Shown here piece by piece: positions 1 to 4,627 of a stretch of 5,667 bases of DNA. This stretch comes from JBMNNU01 sp050942695 (GTDB lineage Bacteria; Chloroflexota; UBA6077). A program made the translations under genes and the position numbers. The stretch is taken from NCBI GenBank assembly GCA_050942695.1, contig JBMNNU010000212.1, positions 1-5,667 on the forward strand. Reading direction: 5' to 3'. How positions within the stretch are numbered: the stretch's first letter is position 1; every line of letters begins with the position of its first letter. Below the pieces are notes generated by a model. That model worked only from the letters and a program-made list of their open reading frames with translations, did no database searches and was not told the origin of the DNA.

Positions 1-1
1 A

Positions 2-133
2 GGCGGCGTGGAGATCTGGACATTCGAGGCCGTAGCCCCCGGCCATGTAAGCATGGGCTTTGACTATCGTAGGCCTTGGGAAAGCGTACAACCGGCCAAG
101 AGACACGCGGTGGCCGTGACCGTAGATCGTTGA
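2..133 (+). CDS. Chagasin-like cysteine protease inhibitor (I42 family), C-terminal part
   Basis: Frame 2 is open from the left edge to a TGA at 131-133 and gives 43 residues; the N-terminal part lies outside the window. Visible features are GGVEIWTF at residues 1-8, APG at 12-14, YRRPWE at 22-27 and an alternating V-A-V-T-V strand near the end. In chagasin/I42 inhibitors a GxGG-type loop, a W-x-F strand and an RPWE/F loop come in this order and make up much of the wedge that enters the active site of papain-like (C1) cysteine peptidases. The RPW loop and a GG consistent with the GxGG loop are present here; the NPTTG-type loop would be upstream. Bacterial members are usually secreted or periplasmic lipoproteins, but the signal peptide cannot be checked here. 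The gene ends 58 bases before the aminotransferase and could be cotranscribed with it. The family call rests on a short but characteristic tail. Confidence 0.8.
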   Translation, partial: GGVEIWTFEAVAPGHVSMGFDYRRPWESVQPAKRHAVAVTVDR

Positions 134-191
134 TATGCTAAGGTAGCGTCACAATCGAACCGCGATTTCTTTCAGGGAGACTCGAACAGTA

Positions 192-1361
192 ATGAAGCCG
201 CTATCTCTTATTACCGAGACCTTCACCGAATCTGTGATCCGAGAGATGACCAGGGTGTGTCTAGCCCACGGCGGCCACAACCTGGCGCAAGGCTTTCCAG
301 ACTTCGAGTCTCCCCAACCGTTACTGGAGGCCGCTGTAGCCGCCATCAAAGAGGGGCAAAACCAGTATCCCGTCACCTACGGTGAGCCGGAATTGAGAGC
401 TGCGATAAGCAAGAAGGTGGCGTGGTACAACAGCATACAGTGCGACCCCGAGACCGAGATAACCGTCACCTGTGGGGCTACAGAGGCGATGATCGCAACC
501 CTGAAAGCCCTGATTAATCCAGGGGACGAGATCATCGTCTTCGAGCCATTCTACGAAAACTACGGCCCCGATGGTATTCTCTCGGGCGCCACCCCGCGTT
601 ACGTTACCCTCTATCCGCCCAATTGGTCTTTCAAGCTAGAGGAGCTTGAGGCCGCTTTTAACGACAAGACCAAGGCTATAGTGATCAACACCCCGAATAA
701 CCCAACGGGAAAGGTCTTTACTCGAGATGAACTGCAGCAGATAGCGGAGCTTTGCCTCCGTTGGGATTGCTACGCAGTAACCGACGAGGTGTACGAGCAT
801 ATCCTCTACGACGAAGCTCGACACGTCTCCATGGCAAGTCTGCCCGGGATGTGGCAGCGGACGATAACCATTAACTCCGTATCCAAAAGCTACTCGGTTA
901 CAGGCTGGCGTGTTGGGTGGGCTATTGCTCAACCACGTATCACCCAGCGCATCCGCAAAGTGCACGATTTCCTCACCGTAGGCGCGCCTACGCCTTTCCA
1001 GCACGCCGCCGTAGCTGGCCTGGCTTTCCCCGAGCAGTACTATCGCGACCTCCAGTCTCGCTACGCTGAAGCCCGGACCTTCCTGGTCAAAACACTTCGG
1101 GATACCGGATTCCAGCCATCGATTCCGCAGGGTGCTTACTATATCCTGGCCGATGTAAGAGATCTGATGAGGCGGTTGGGAGCAGAAGACGACGACAGCT
1201 TCGCTCGCAAGTTGATTGAGCTGGCCGGGGTGGCGACGGTGCCGGGGTCGTCTTTCTACTCCGACCCCTCCAAGGGGAAAACCCAGGTCCGCTTCTGCTT
1301 TGCCAAGCGATGGGAAACGCTCAACGCTGTGGACGCGGCCCTACGGAAGACGCTGGGATAA
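192..1361 (+). CDS. PLP-dependent class I/II aminotransferase (kynurenine/methionine aminotransferase-like)
   Basis: A complete 389-residue protein, the normal length for fold-type I aminotransferases. It should transfer an amino group from an amino acid to a 2-oxo acid in the cytoplasm, using pyridoxal phosphate. Landmarks in order are QGFPDF (33-38, substrate loop), CGATEA (94-99, phosphate-binding turn), NTPNNPTG (167-174, with the Asn that contacts the PLP ring), TDEVYEH (197-203, Asp for the pyridine nitrogen and the Tyr), SVSKSYSVTGWRVGW (229-243, Lys232 as the Schiff-base lysine) and QVRFCF (365-370, Arg367 for the substrate carboxylate). All catalytic residues are present. The GDEIIVFEPFYENY and HDFLTVGAPTPFQ stretches resemble the YbdL/KAT branch (methionine or kynurenine/glutamine transaminases) more than AspC, but substrate specificity cannot be read from this. 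The ATG at 192 has AGGGAGA about 11 bases upstream, a somewhat distant ribosome binding site. No clear promoter was seen in the 58-base gap before it. Confidence 0.95.
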   Translation: MKPLSLITETFTESVIREMTRVCLAHGGHNLAQGFPDFESPQPLLEAAVAAIKEGQNQYPVTYGEPELRAAISKKVAWYNSIQCDPETEITVTCGATEAMIATLKALINPGDEIIVFEPFYENYGPDGILSGATPRYVTLYPPNWSFKLEELEAAFNDKTKAIVINTPNNPTGKVFTRDELQQIAELCLRWDCYAVTDEVYEHILYDEARHVSMASLPGMWQRTITINSVSKSYSVTGWRVGWAIAQPRITQRIRKVHDFLTVGAPTPFQHAAVAGLAFPEQYYRDLQSRYAEARTFLVKTLRDTGFQPSIPQGAYYILADVRDLMRRLGAEDDDSFARKLIELAGVATVPGSSFYSDPSKGKTQVRFCFAKRWETLNAVDAALRKTLG

Positions 1362-1419
1362 AGGTCATCCTGGCCGATACAGAGGGCGAATGAATGAGGT
1401 ATCGTTTCGTAGTTAAGCT

Positions 1420-1965
1420 CTACGCGCTTTCAGGGGGAGGTTGTGCTTGGGGACCTTTTTTCAGATTGTACTTGGTGAACATCTCGAAGGAATACCAGAG
1501 CAGGACGTACCAGGGCACAGACGATAGGCCGGCACCCTGGACAAACAGTTGACGCACGGCTACAGCCCCTATGGCTAAAGGCGCCAGGGTTTTAGCGTCC
1601 AGTTTGCCTCCTGTGAAACCGGAGACCATTCGATCCAACTGCCCAAAGTGGGAGTTGACTGCCTTCGCCACATCGGATAGGTCCCCCTGGGTTGCGCCTT
1701 CTGAGCCTGTGCCGGGTAACACGATGTCGATCTTTGCGGCTTGAGCAGCAATAAATAGCTGTGTCAAATCCATGGTCTCGGGATCGTAGAACACCAGGAA
1801 GCTACCTGTAGTCGGATTGACCTGCACTTCACACACACCGTTGAACCCACGGAGAAGCTCGGCGAGTTCACGCATCGATTCCGGAGAGCGCATTGACCTG
1901 TCAACCCTGACCCGAATCCTCCCCGGCACCGCACTAACTAACGTGACGCTCCTTTTGTCCGACAT
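1420..1965 (-). CDS. HMA_2-type (heavy-metal-associated-like domain) protein
   Basis: 181 residues from ATG 1963-1965. That start is preferred because GGAGGG (1973-1978) sits 7 bases upstream. An in-frame ATG 15 bases earlier (1978-1980) has no ribosome binding site of its own. The N-terminal half has the HMA_2 pattern: VPGRIRVRV (13-21), then helix MRELAELLRGFNGV (31-44), then EVQVNPTTGSFLVFYD (46-61), a ferredoxin-like fold related to the N-terminal domains of P-type metal ATPases. The CxxC metal site of classical HMA domains is absent; a single Cys45 remains. The second half carries FTGGKLDAKTL (117-127), a hydrophobic helix LAPLAIGAVAVRQLF (128-141) and VPWYVLLWYSFEMF (150-163), suggesting membrane association. 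The tail is Pro-rich. It is the distal gene of an operon with the DUF5132-like gene, 28 bases apart. Family membership is inferred from pattern; metal binding is unproven. Confidence 0.75.
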   Translation of the reverse strand: MSDKRSVTLVSAVPGRIRVRVDRSMRSPESMRELAELLRGFNGVCEVQVNPTTGSFLVFYDPETMDLTQLFIAAQAAKIDIVLPGTGSEGATQGDLSDVAKAVNSHFGQLDRMVSGFTGGKLDAKTLAPLAIGAVAVRQLFVQGAGLSSVPWYVLLWYSFEMFTKYNLKKGPQAQPPPESA

Positions 1966-1972
1966 TCGGAGG

Positions 1973-1978
1973 CCCTCC
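1973..1978 (-). promoter_or_regulatory. Ribosome binding site that decides the HMA_2 gene start
   Basis: GGAGGG on the minus strand lies 7 bases before the ATG at 1963-1965. The upstream in-frame ATG at 1978-1980 overlaps this motif and has no purine-rich sequence before it, so the internal ATG is the likely start. Confidence 0.7.
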
Positions 1979-1993
1979 ATTGTTGATCGCTTA

Positions 1994-2236
1994 TTATGCG
2001 CCGCCTCTCATCTCTGCCTCGTGCTCCGCCTTAGCCTCGGCGTAGAGATCCTGCATCGTCTCACCCGCCTCCGCGGCCATCTCCTTAACTCGATCGACGG
2101 CCATCAGGTACCCTTTCATCGCCCTTTTTGCCAGTGGCCGCGCCTTCTCAGATCCTATCGCCGTCGCTCCGATGCCGATAGCGAAGCCAACCCCTGCGGC
2201 GAACCCACCAATCATAGTCTCGATAATACTGGGCAT
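1994..2236 (-). CDS. Small DUF5132-like membrane protein
   Basis: 80 residues from ATG 2234-2236 to TAA 1994-1996. The start is set by AGGAGG 5 bases upstream; a longer frame from a TTG at 2254 would read through that ribosome binding site. Residues 5-28 form a glycine/alanine-rich hydrophobic helix (IETMIGGFAAGVGFAIGIG), probably one membrane span. Next come a basic patch ARPLAKRAMKGY (32-43) and an amphipathic Glu/Ala-rich helix EMAAEAGETMQDLYAEAKAEHEAEM (52-76). This layout (Gly-rich N-terminal span, RPLAKxAMKG, then an acidic helix) matches what I recall of DUF5132 proteins, small proteins of unknown function. It is the first gene after the promoter at 2322-2351 and is followed by the HMA_2 gene, so the two probably act together at the membrane. 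No function is assigned. YtxH-like is the main alternative. Confidence 0.65.
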   Translation of the reverse strand: MPSIIETMIGGFAAGVGFAIGIGATAIGSEKARPLAKRAMKGYLMAVDRVKEMAAEAGETMQDLYAEAKAEHEAEMRGGA

Positions 2237-2241
2237 CTCGG

Positions 2242-2247
2242 CCTCCT
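2242..2247 (-). promoter_or_regulatory. Ribosome binding site of the DUF5132-like gene
   Basis: A consensus AGGAGG on the minus strand lies 5 bases before the ATG at 2234-2236. It fixes that start against the longer TTG frame. Confidence 0.85.
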
Positions 2248-2321
2248 CTCGCAAATTCAGTTCCCGAGCTTAATATTATTTACAAGCCTCTCTTTTATGC
2301 CATTGCTTTTAACTGTATTTA

Positions 2322-2351
2322 GTTATACCATCGCACTCCGTGCCCAGTCAA
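2322..2351 (-). promoter_or_regulatory. Sigma70-type promoter for the DUF5132/HMA_2 operon
   Basis: Read on the minus strand, TTGACT (2346-2351) and TATAAC (2322-2327) are separated by 18 bases. Each differs from the consensus -35 or -10 hexamer at one position. Initiation would fall near 2315, giving a leader of roughly 80 AT-rich bases before the DUF5132-like start. No operator-like inverted repeat was seen around it. It lies in an AT-rich intergenic stretch, which supports it, but it is predicted by eye only. Confidence 0.65.
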
Positions 2352-2576
2352 CAACTACAAAAGATTACATCCATTAATGCTTGTTCCACTATGTACCTTA
2401 TGTTATCCTGCTGGCATCAACCCCACCCTCAAATCCATCTATAGAAAGCAATGGTGAGCCGATCCCTGAAGAAACCGAAGAGCCGAAGACGATTGCCGTT
2501 GAGGTTGCTGCTTGAGCACTGTATTGGATTCGGAAATGTAGGAGTCAGAAGAGCCAGGCGCACAACACAAAATATA
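2352..2576. other. Intergenic stretch, no gene seen
   Basis: Between the HMA operon promoter and the terminator lies a moderately AT-rich stretch. I see no ORF with a ribosome binding site, no RNA gene and no strong promoter. The open frames that cross it also run through the tRNA fragment on one strand or the other, and they encode low-complexity peptides unlike any family I know. It is chromosomal DNA downstream of the original tRNA gene. Confidence 0.6.
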
Positions 2577-2599
2577 GGGCCTGGACAAACTCCAGGCCC
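2577..2599 (-). terminator. Rho-independent terminator downstream of the tRNA fragment
   Basis: A perfect 9-base-pair GC-rich stem (GGGCCTGGA / TCCAGGCCC) closes a 5-base loop. On the minus strand it is followed by TATATTTTG, a moderately U-rich run. Flanking CACA and TGTG can lengthen the stem imperfectly. It begins about 20 bases after the tRNA 3' end, so it most likely terminated the original tRNA-Arg transcript. After integration it would also stop late-operon transcripts that read out of the element before they reach the HMA operon. The near-symmetric flanks could allow some activity in the other direction. Confidence 0.75.
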
Positions 2600-2616
2600 C
2601 ACATATTGTGCCCTTT

Positions 2617-2664
2617 GGGGTACGCCAGGAGGGATTCGAACCCCCGACACCCAGTTCCGAAGAT
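2617..2664 (-). other. Putative attachment site (attR-type) in the 3' end of tRNA-Arg
   Basis: A tRNA 3' half lies between host genes on one side and phage late genes on the other. This is what remains at the distal end when an element integrates into a tRNA gene and brings its own copy of the 3' end to restore the tRNA. The side lacking the tRNA 5' half is the phage side, which has the right polarity. The crossover core lies within the tRNA-like block; its exact limits need the other attachment site, outside the window. Confidence 0.75.
2621..2663 (-). tRNA. Truncated tRNA-Arg (UCG), 3' portion only
   Basis: Reading the minus strand from 2663 gives the anticodon loop CTTCGGA (2656-2662), with T33 and anticodon TCG. 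Then come the 3' anticodon stem ACTGG (2651-2655), a 5-base variable loop GTGTC, the T stem GGGGG/CCCTC (one G-U pair) around the TTCGAAT loop (2634-2640), the acceptor 3' strand CTGGCGT (2622-2628) and discriminator A (2621). CCA is not encoded at the canonical position. A functional tRNA would need CCAGT opposite ACTGG and an ACGCCAG-like 5' acceptor strand. The sequence upstream has neither, and no recognisable D arm. The molecule is therefore a 3' remnant, not a working tRNA. Confidence 0.85.
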
Positions 2665-2765
2665 CCGTCATGGCACGCCGCAGGGGGATAAAACTATCTC
2701 AGCCTACGCACAATCGGCCATTTTAAGTCAACTACTAACGCTCTGAACGCACCGTCCAGCGGTGA

Positions 2766-2787
2766 AACTGCATCAACAACTGCATCA
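2766..2787. repeat. Two 10-base direct repeats, period 12, at the element end
   Basis: AACTGCATCA occurs at 2766-2775 and again at 2778-2787. The second copy includes the amidase stop codon. The pair lies about 100 bases inside the element from the truncated tRNA, where tyrosine integrases often have short directly repeated arm-type sites. It could equally be a chance local duplication. Confidence 0.4.
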
Positions 2788-3678
2788 GGACGGGATCGGG
2801 AACCATCTATTCGGCTCCTCGCAGATCAGCGGTCGGAAGCACTTGCCCGTGTCCGTGTGGTACTCCACCACCCCGTTCTGGAAGTATTGCACCACGACAC
2901 CCGGCTTCGGAATCTGAAGCTTCTCCCCGTCTATCTCGTCGGTGATCGCCGCGCCCAGGTTGCTTACCAGCCCACCGCGGCACGCCTCCCGATAGAACTT
3001 GTAGATTGCTGTCTCTTTGTTGGCGCCGATCCCTCGAGCCTCGAACTGCGCCACCGGATCGATCCCCAGCTCACTTGTTCTGTCCTCGGAGCGGAGGTGC
3101 AATGGCAGTCCGAAATATCCCAGGACGCCCGCCAGGATCGCCTTGGCGAGCTTCTCCTGCCGGTCCACCAGGAAGCGCAGGTCCCGCTCGTCGCGGTGGG
3201 CGCCGCACTCGAACAGGGTCGCCACGTAGCCCCGCCGGCGCTGGTAGAATCTGTAGTATGTGTAGTCGAGCCTGATCAGTCTCGGCGTCCGCATCAGAGC
3301 CTGCACCGACTCCATGACGCACTCGCCGAGCTGCCAGCTCGGCCCGCCGATCGCGCCGCCGTAGCAGTTGGCCAGGTGCGATTCACCGCTGTCGCTGTGG
3401 ATCGACAGTATCACCCCGTCCGACAGCGACACCCCCATCACTTGCAGCCAGGTCGCCGCGGCGTCGAGCTGGGCGTCCAGTGCCGAAAGCAGCGGATCCC
3501 GCCCGTCGTCCGGCCTGCCGGGGATGGAGACGACAGTTAGCCCCTCCACATCCCTGGCCGCCTCTACGACCAGATTCGCCAGCTTCACCATGGCGGTCAT
3601 CTCGCTCCAACCAGCCGGCCGCGGGTAAGGGTTGTAGCTTTGGTTGGACGGACAGATCACCAGGTACTTCTTGCTCAT
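2785..3678 (-). CDS. Phage endolysin: N-acetylmuramoyl-L-alanine amidase (Amidase_3-like) with C-terminal wall-binding-like segment
   Basis: 297 residues from ATG 3676-3678. That start is chosen because the ATG overlaps the holin stop (ATGA) and follows a GAGGGG stretch; the frame is open further upstream. Amidase_3 enzymes are zinc hydrolases that cut the bond between muramic acid and L-alanine in peptidoglycan. Visible landmarks are LVICPSNQSYNPY (6-18), WSEM (24-27, Glu26 a likely zinc ligand), ILSIHSDS (90-97, His94 the usual second histidine) and ATLFECGAH (153-161, Glu157 the likely catalytic acid). The first zinc histidine of the usual DPGHGG motif is replaced by PSNQ, a variant I recall from phage and sporulation relatives. 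Residues 203-222 form a linker. Residues 235-282 (GGLVSNLGAAITDE, VVQYFQNGVVEYHTDTG) resemble an LGFP-type or similar wall-associated repeat and probably bind the cell wall. No signal peptide is seen, fitting holin-dependent release. Confidence 0.8.
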   Translation of the reverse strand: MSKKYLVICPSNQSYNPYPRPAGWSEMTAMVKLANLVVEAARDVEGLTVVSIPGRPDDGRDPLLSALDAQLDAAATWLQVMGVSLSDGVILSIHSDSGESHLANCYGGAIGGPSWQLGECVMESVQALMRTPRLIRLDYTYYRFYQRRRGYVATLFECGAHRDERDLRFLVDRQEKLAKAILAGVLGYFGLPLHLRSEDRTSELGIDPVAQFEARGIGANKETAIYKFYREACRGGLVSNLGAAITDEIDGEKLQIPKPGVVVQYFQNGVVEYHTDTGKCFRPLICEEPNRWFPIPS

Positions 3679-4172
3679 TCGCCCCCCTCTCTCCGATCGA
3701 CGTCGGCCCACTTCGGCTTTCCGAACAGTCCTATCAGCCCCTCCGGCGGATTCACCGGACCCTCAGGTATGCCCGGACCGAACCTCTCCGCCAGCTTCGC
3801 CGCCGAGGGGTTCGTGTACGCCCAGTTCCGCAGCGCGCTAAGCGCCTCCCAGATCGCGAGAACGCCGCAGACCGTCTGCGCTGCCGGAATGCTTTGGTAG
3901 CCCCACTGCTCGAGGAAGCCCGGCGGCAGGCCCTGCTGCAGCACCGCGATCACCAGCACGATCGCGATGTTGTTCGCCTTCTTCTTCCAGCCATAGGCCC
4001 CCTGCTCGGGCGAGATGTTCTTCCTCTTTCCGTTGGCCACCACGGCCGTGAATGTGTCGAGCAGCGCCAGCAGCAGGTAGGCGAACATCACCCCCGCCAG
4101 GTCCCGCCACAGAATCGCGAACGCTGCCCCCAGCGCCGCGAAGCTCCACCTAACCGATTCGTCCAGGCTCAT
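3675..4172 (-). CDS. Phage holin (Phage_holin_4 / toxin secretion-phage lysis type)
   Basis: 165 residues. Holins assemble in the inner membrane and open holes that release the endolysin. Hydrophobic segments lie at about 10-22, 25-46 (LAGVMFAYLLLALLDTFTAVVA), 67-83 (NNIAIVLVIAVL) and 100-116. The D39T-FTAV-ANGK then ISPEQGAYGWKKK motif, followed by the third span and AIWEALSALRNW (107-118), matches the Phage_holin_4_1 layout: Asp in a span, a polar loop with GxxKK, then an E-x-x-S-x-x-x-N helix. The C-terminal tail (119-165) is long, Pro/Gly-rich and charged, probably cytoplasmic. The ATG has AGGAGG 5 bases upstream, and that motif includes the last bases of the preceding gene's stop. The TGA overlaps the amidase ATG by 4 bases, so holin and amidase are translationally coupled. 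Confidence 0.85.
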   Translation of the reverse strand: MSLDESVRWSFAALGAAFAILWRDLAGVMFAYLLLALLDTFTAVVANGKRKNISPEQGAYGWKKKANNIAIVLVIAVLQQGLPPGFLEQWGYQSIPAAQTVCGVLAIWEALSALRNWAYTNPSAAKLAERFGPGIPEGPVNPPEGLIGLFGKPKWADVDRREGGE

Positions 4173-4177
4173 TCTGG

Positions 4178-4183
4178 CCTCCT
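4178..4183 (-). promoter_or_regulatory. Holin ribosome binding site fused to the XkdX-like stop codon
   Basis: On the minus strand TAGGAGG contains both the XkdX-like stop codon TAG (4182-4184) and the holin AGGAGG (4178-4183), with a 5-base spacer to the holin ATG. Ribosomes terminating on the small gene would uncover or occupy this site, suggesting coupled expression. Confidence 0.8.
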
Positions 4184-4313
4184 ATGATGTTATGTAGTCC
4201 GCCTGCTCCTGGGTCAGCCGGCCCAGGCTCACCAACTGATCAATCTGCTCAGATGCTATCTTGCCCAGTCTCCATTGAATTTTGAGGAACTCCACCTGCG
4301 CCTCGCTTAACAT
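4182..4313 (-). CDS. XkdX-like small phage protein
   Basis: 43 residues, start ATG 4311-4313, stop TAG 4182-4184. GGAGG (4321-4325) lies 7 bases upstream. The ATG overlaps the preceding gene's TGA by one base (TGATG), so this short gene fills the gap between two real genes exactly. Its sequence, WRLGKIASEQIDQLVSLGRL (14-33) followed by TQEQADYITS, has the XkdX pattern: an aromatic helix, G-K/F-I-x-xEQ, a second helix, then a G-x-I/L-T-xEQ-xxxIT ending. XkdX proteins sit after the tail fibre/XkdW genes in PBSX-like phages and before the lysis genes, the same slot as here. Their biochemical role is not established. It is easily missed because of its size. Confidence 0.85.
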   Translation of the reverse strand: MLSEAQVEFLKIQWRLGKIASEQIDQLVSLGRLTQEQADYITS

Positions 4314-4627
4314 CACAGCACCTCCAGAATCCGCTCGCGTTCGATAGCTTCTAGCGCGGCCAGCCGCGTCTCGAACGATGGCGGCTCCGGCAGATCGCTC
4401 CTATCGTCGTACTCGAACGAAAACCCGATCAGCTTGCGTTCGTACCCATCCCCCAGGTCCACTAGCCGCCGGATTGTCCCTACCTCGTAGTCAATCTCGT
4501 AATCGACACCCTCCACCAAAGCAGGATCGTCACAGACCACGGTGCCGTACTGTATGTGTGATCGTCCAAGCGTTTTTGGATCATCGTCGCGGAGTTTCAA
4601 TTTGCATTCGTGTTGATAGATCATCAT
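4313..4627 (-). CDS. Phage protein of unknown function (in the XkdW-like slot)
   Basis: About 104 residues; not recognised as a family. The start is ambiguous. ATG 4625-4627 overlaps the tail fibre stop as ATGA, with GGGAG 5 bases upstream. ATG 4622-4624 follows directly, and a GTG at 4631-4633 would add two more residues. The first is preferred. The protein is acidic, with no signal peptide or membrane span. The N-terminal half looks beta-rich (YQHECKLKLRDDDP, HIQYGTVVCDD, VDYEIDYEVGTIRRL, KLIGFSFEYDD). The C-terminal 25 residues (PPSFETRLAALEAIERERILEVL) are a probable coiled-coil helix. A beta domain plus a C-terminal helix between fibre and XkdX would fit a small tail-tip or fibre-associated protein, or a fibre chaperone. 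This is inference from position only. Confidence 0.75.
   Translation of the reverse strand: MMIYQHECKLKLRDDDPKTLGRSHIQYGTVVCDDPALVEGVDYEIDYEVGTIRRLVDLGDGYERKLIGFSFEYDDRSDLPEPPSFETRLAALEAIERERILEVL

Noticed and set aside
1375..1404. Inverted repeat CGATAC...GTATCG between the convergent aminotransferase and HMA_2 genes
   Set aside because: Only six base pairs with an 18-base loop, not GC-rich and with only a short T run after it; too weak for a terminator call.
2381..2408. Possible plus-strand promoter (TTGTTC ... TTATCC)
   Set aside because: Poor -10 and -35 matches, and no plus-strand gene follows.
2664..2712. A degenerate 5' half of the tRNA (minus-strand GTAGGCTGAGATAG near 2697-2710)
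   Set aside because: It only loosely resembles a D-arm region, lies too far out for normal tRNA length, and no acceptor or anticodon stem pairs with the 3' half.
2429..2726. Open frames on both strands across the tRNA fragment (80 and 91 codons)
   Set aside because: They run through the tRNA 3' half and terminator. The plus-strand one contains the GGIRTPDTQFRR peptide typical of spurious translations of tRNA genes. Neither has a convincing ribosome binding site.
2739..2761. Hairpin (CGCT...AGCG with inner GGAC/GTTC) after the amidase gene
   Set aside because: The stem is interrupted by a bulge and no U-run follows on the minus strand, so I do not call it a terminator.
2857..3540. Long plus-strand frame of 227 codons
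   Set aside because: It lies antisense to the amidase gene in a GC-rich stretch, has repetitive RRP/HHP composition and no ribosome binding site: a shadow of the real gene. The same applies to the plus-strand frame 3480-4187.
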